A DNA stretch of 5,340 nucleotides from RGIG1828 sp045592485 (lineage in GTDB: Bacteria > Bacillota > Clostridia > UMGS1810). The stretch covers positions 1 through 5,340 of the forward strand of contig JAZNUS010000172.1 in the NCBI GenBank assembly GCA_045592485.1, in the 5' to 3' direction. Below are positions 5,178-5,340 of this stretch, piece after piece; the first letter of the stretch is position 1, and every line of letters starts with the position of its first letter. Both the position numbers and the translations under genes were made by a program. Under the pieces are notes generated by a model, which had not been told where the DNA came from, did no database searches, and saw only the letters and a program-made list of their open reading frames with translations.

Positions 5178-5340
5178 TTAATATGAGTTGTTCTTTGATC
5201 TTCCGCTTCCTCTTTTGGATTCCATATTGCGTTTGATGTCATGCATTTTTTCATCGCTTGCCTGCTTGAATTTGTTGAGCTTGTCTTCAAAGGACATATC
5301 CTCATTACGGGGCTTGAACCAATCAAATTCCTCGGGTTGA
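5178..5340 (-). CDS. C-terminal end of an S1-domain RNA-binding protein (partial, runs off the right end)
   Basis: A minus-strand frame open from the right edge to TAA at 5178-5180. It encodes PEEFDWFKPRNED, then MSFEDKLNKFKQASDEKMHD and a basic IKRNMESKRGSGRSKNNSY end. From memory, this acidic-then-basic tail closes clostridial proteins with a single N-terminal S1 domain (YugI/CvfD-like), which bind RNA or ribosomes. The S1 domain is not in the window. The gene is convergent with the AraC-type gene, 140 bp away, and shares its terminator. The last 42 bases repeat the window start, and the frame is continuous with the fragment at 143-1. In a tandem-duplication model this could instead be the 3' end of an intact S1 gene lying beyond the right edge. 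Confidence 0.7.
   Translation of the reverse strand, partial: QPEEFDWFKPRNEDMSFEDKLNKFKQASDEKMHDIKRNMESKRGSGRSKNNSY
5299..5340. repeat. Terminal direct repeat, right copy
   Basis: Identical to bases 1-42. The reading frame of the S1-type tail is preserved across the overlap (codon GAT spans 5300-5298), which supports true adjacency of the two ends. Confidence 0.95.

Noticed and set aside
4973..5326. A 117-codon minus-strand frame overlapping the end of the regulator gene.
   Set aside because: It runs antisense to the AraC DNA-binding domain, passes through both terminators, and is out of frame with the family-like S1 tail in the same stretch.
1..5340. Plasmid, phage, insertion sequence or CRISPR content to explain the repeated ends.
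   Set aside because: No replication initiator, relaxase, integrase, transposase, structural phage gene, terminal inverted repeat or regularly spaced repeat array was seen.

Overview
The window looks like a fragment of a low-GC, anaerobic Clostridia-type genome, with a gut Oscillospirales/Ruminococcaceae-like host as the best guess. The support is AT-rich intergenic DNA, strong GGAGG-type ribosome binding sites, a consensus sigma-A promoter, oxygen-sensitive iron-sulfur enzymes, and a basic protein tail of the kind found on clostridial S1-domain RNA-binding proteins. The taxon is inferred from style only.

Layout. One tight four-gene operon fills positions 4066 down to 145 on the minus strand. 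In order of transcription it encodes a peptidase-U32-like (UbiU/UbiV/YhbU-type) protein with conserved cysteines, then three tandem paralogous iron-sulfur proteins of the epoxyqueuosine reductase (QueG)/reductive dehalogenase (RdhA) type. The genes are joined by a 4-bp ATGA overlap, a 19-bp gap and a 1-bp gap. An AraC-family regulator gene (4189-5037, plus strand) is divergent from the operon. The 122-bp intergenic region holds a consensus promoter for the regulator, an overlapping extended -10 promoter for the operon with a poor -35, and two TATAACAA direct repeats exactly 21 bp apart, one touching that poor -35. This matches the geometry of an AraC-type activator site. A bidirectional terminator lies beyond the regulator gene, followed on the minus strand by the 3' end of another gene.

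The ends. The first 42 bases and the last 42 bases are identical. When the ends are overlapped, an uninterrupted minus-strand reading frame crosses the join (143 down to 1, then 5298 down to 5178) and encodes an 87-residue C-terminal tail typical of clostridial S1-domain proteins. The S1 domain itself is missing, because just upstream of the tail lies the stop codon of the last operon gene (TAA-A-ATG). The sequence is therefore either a complete 5298-bp circle or one unit of a tandem duplication, with the abnormal join near position 144 and not at the window ends. No replication, mobilisation, integrase or transposase gene is present.

How the genes may work together (inference). An inducer-responsive AraC protein would switch on an anaerobic module in which a U32-like Fe-S protein cooperates with three diverged, possibly cobalamin-using, QueG/RdhA-like reductases. 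Each reductase has the eight cysteines needed for two [4Fe-4S] clusters. None has a Tat signal or membrane segment, so the module should be cytoplasmic. The substrate cannot be read from the sequence. I know of no characterised pathway with this 1+3 arrangement.
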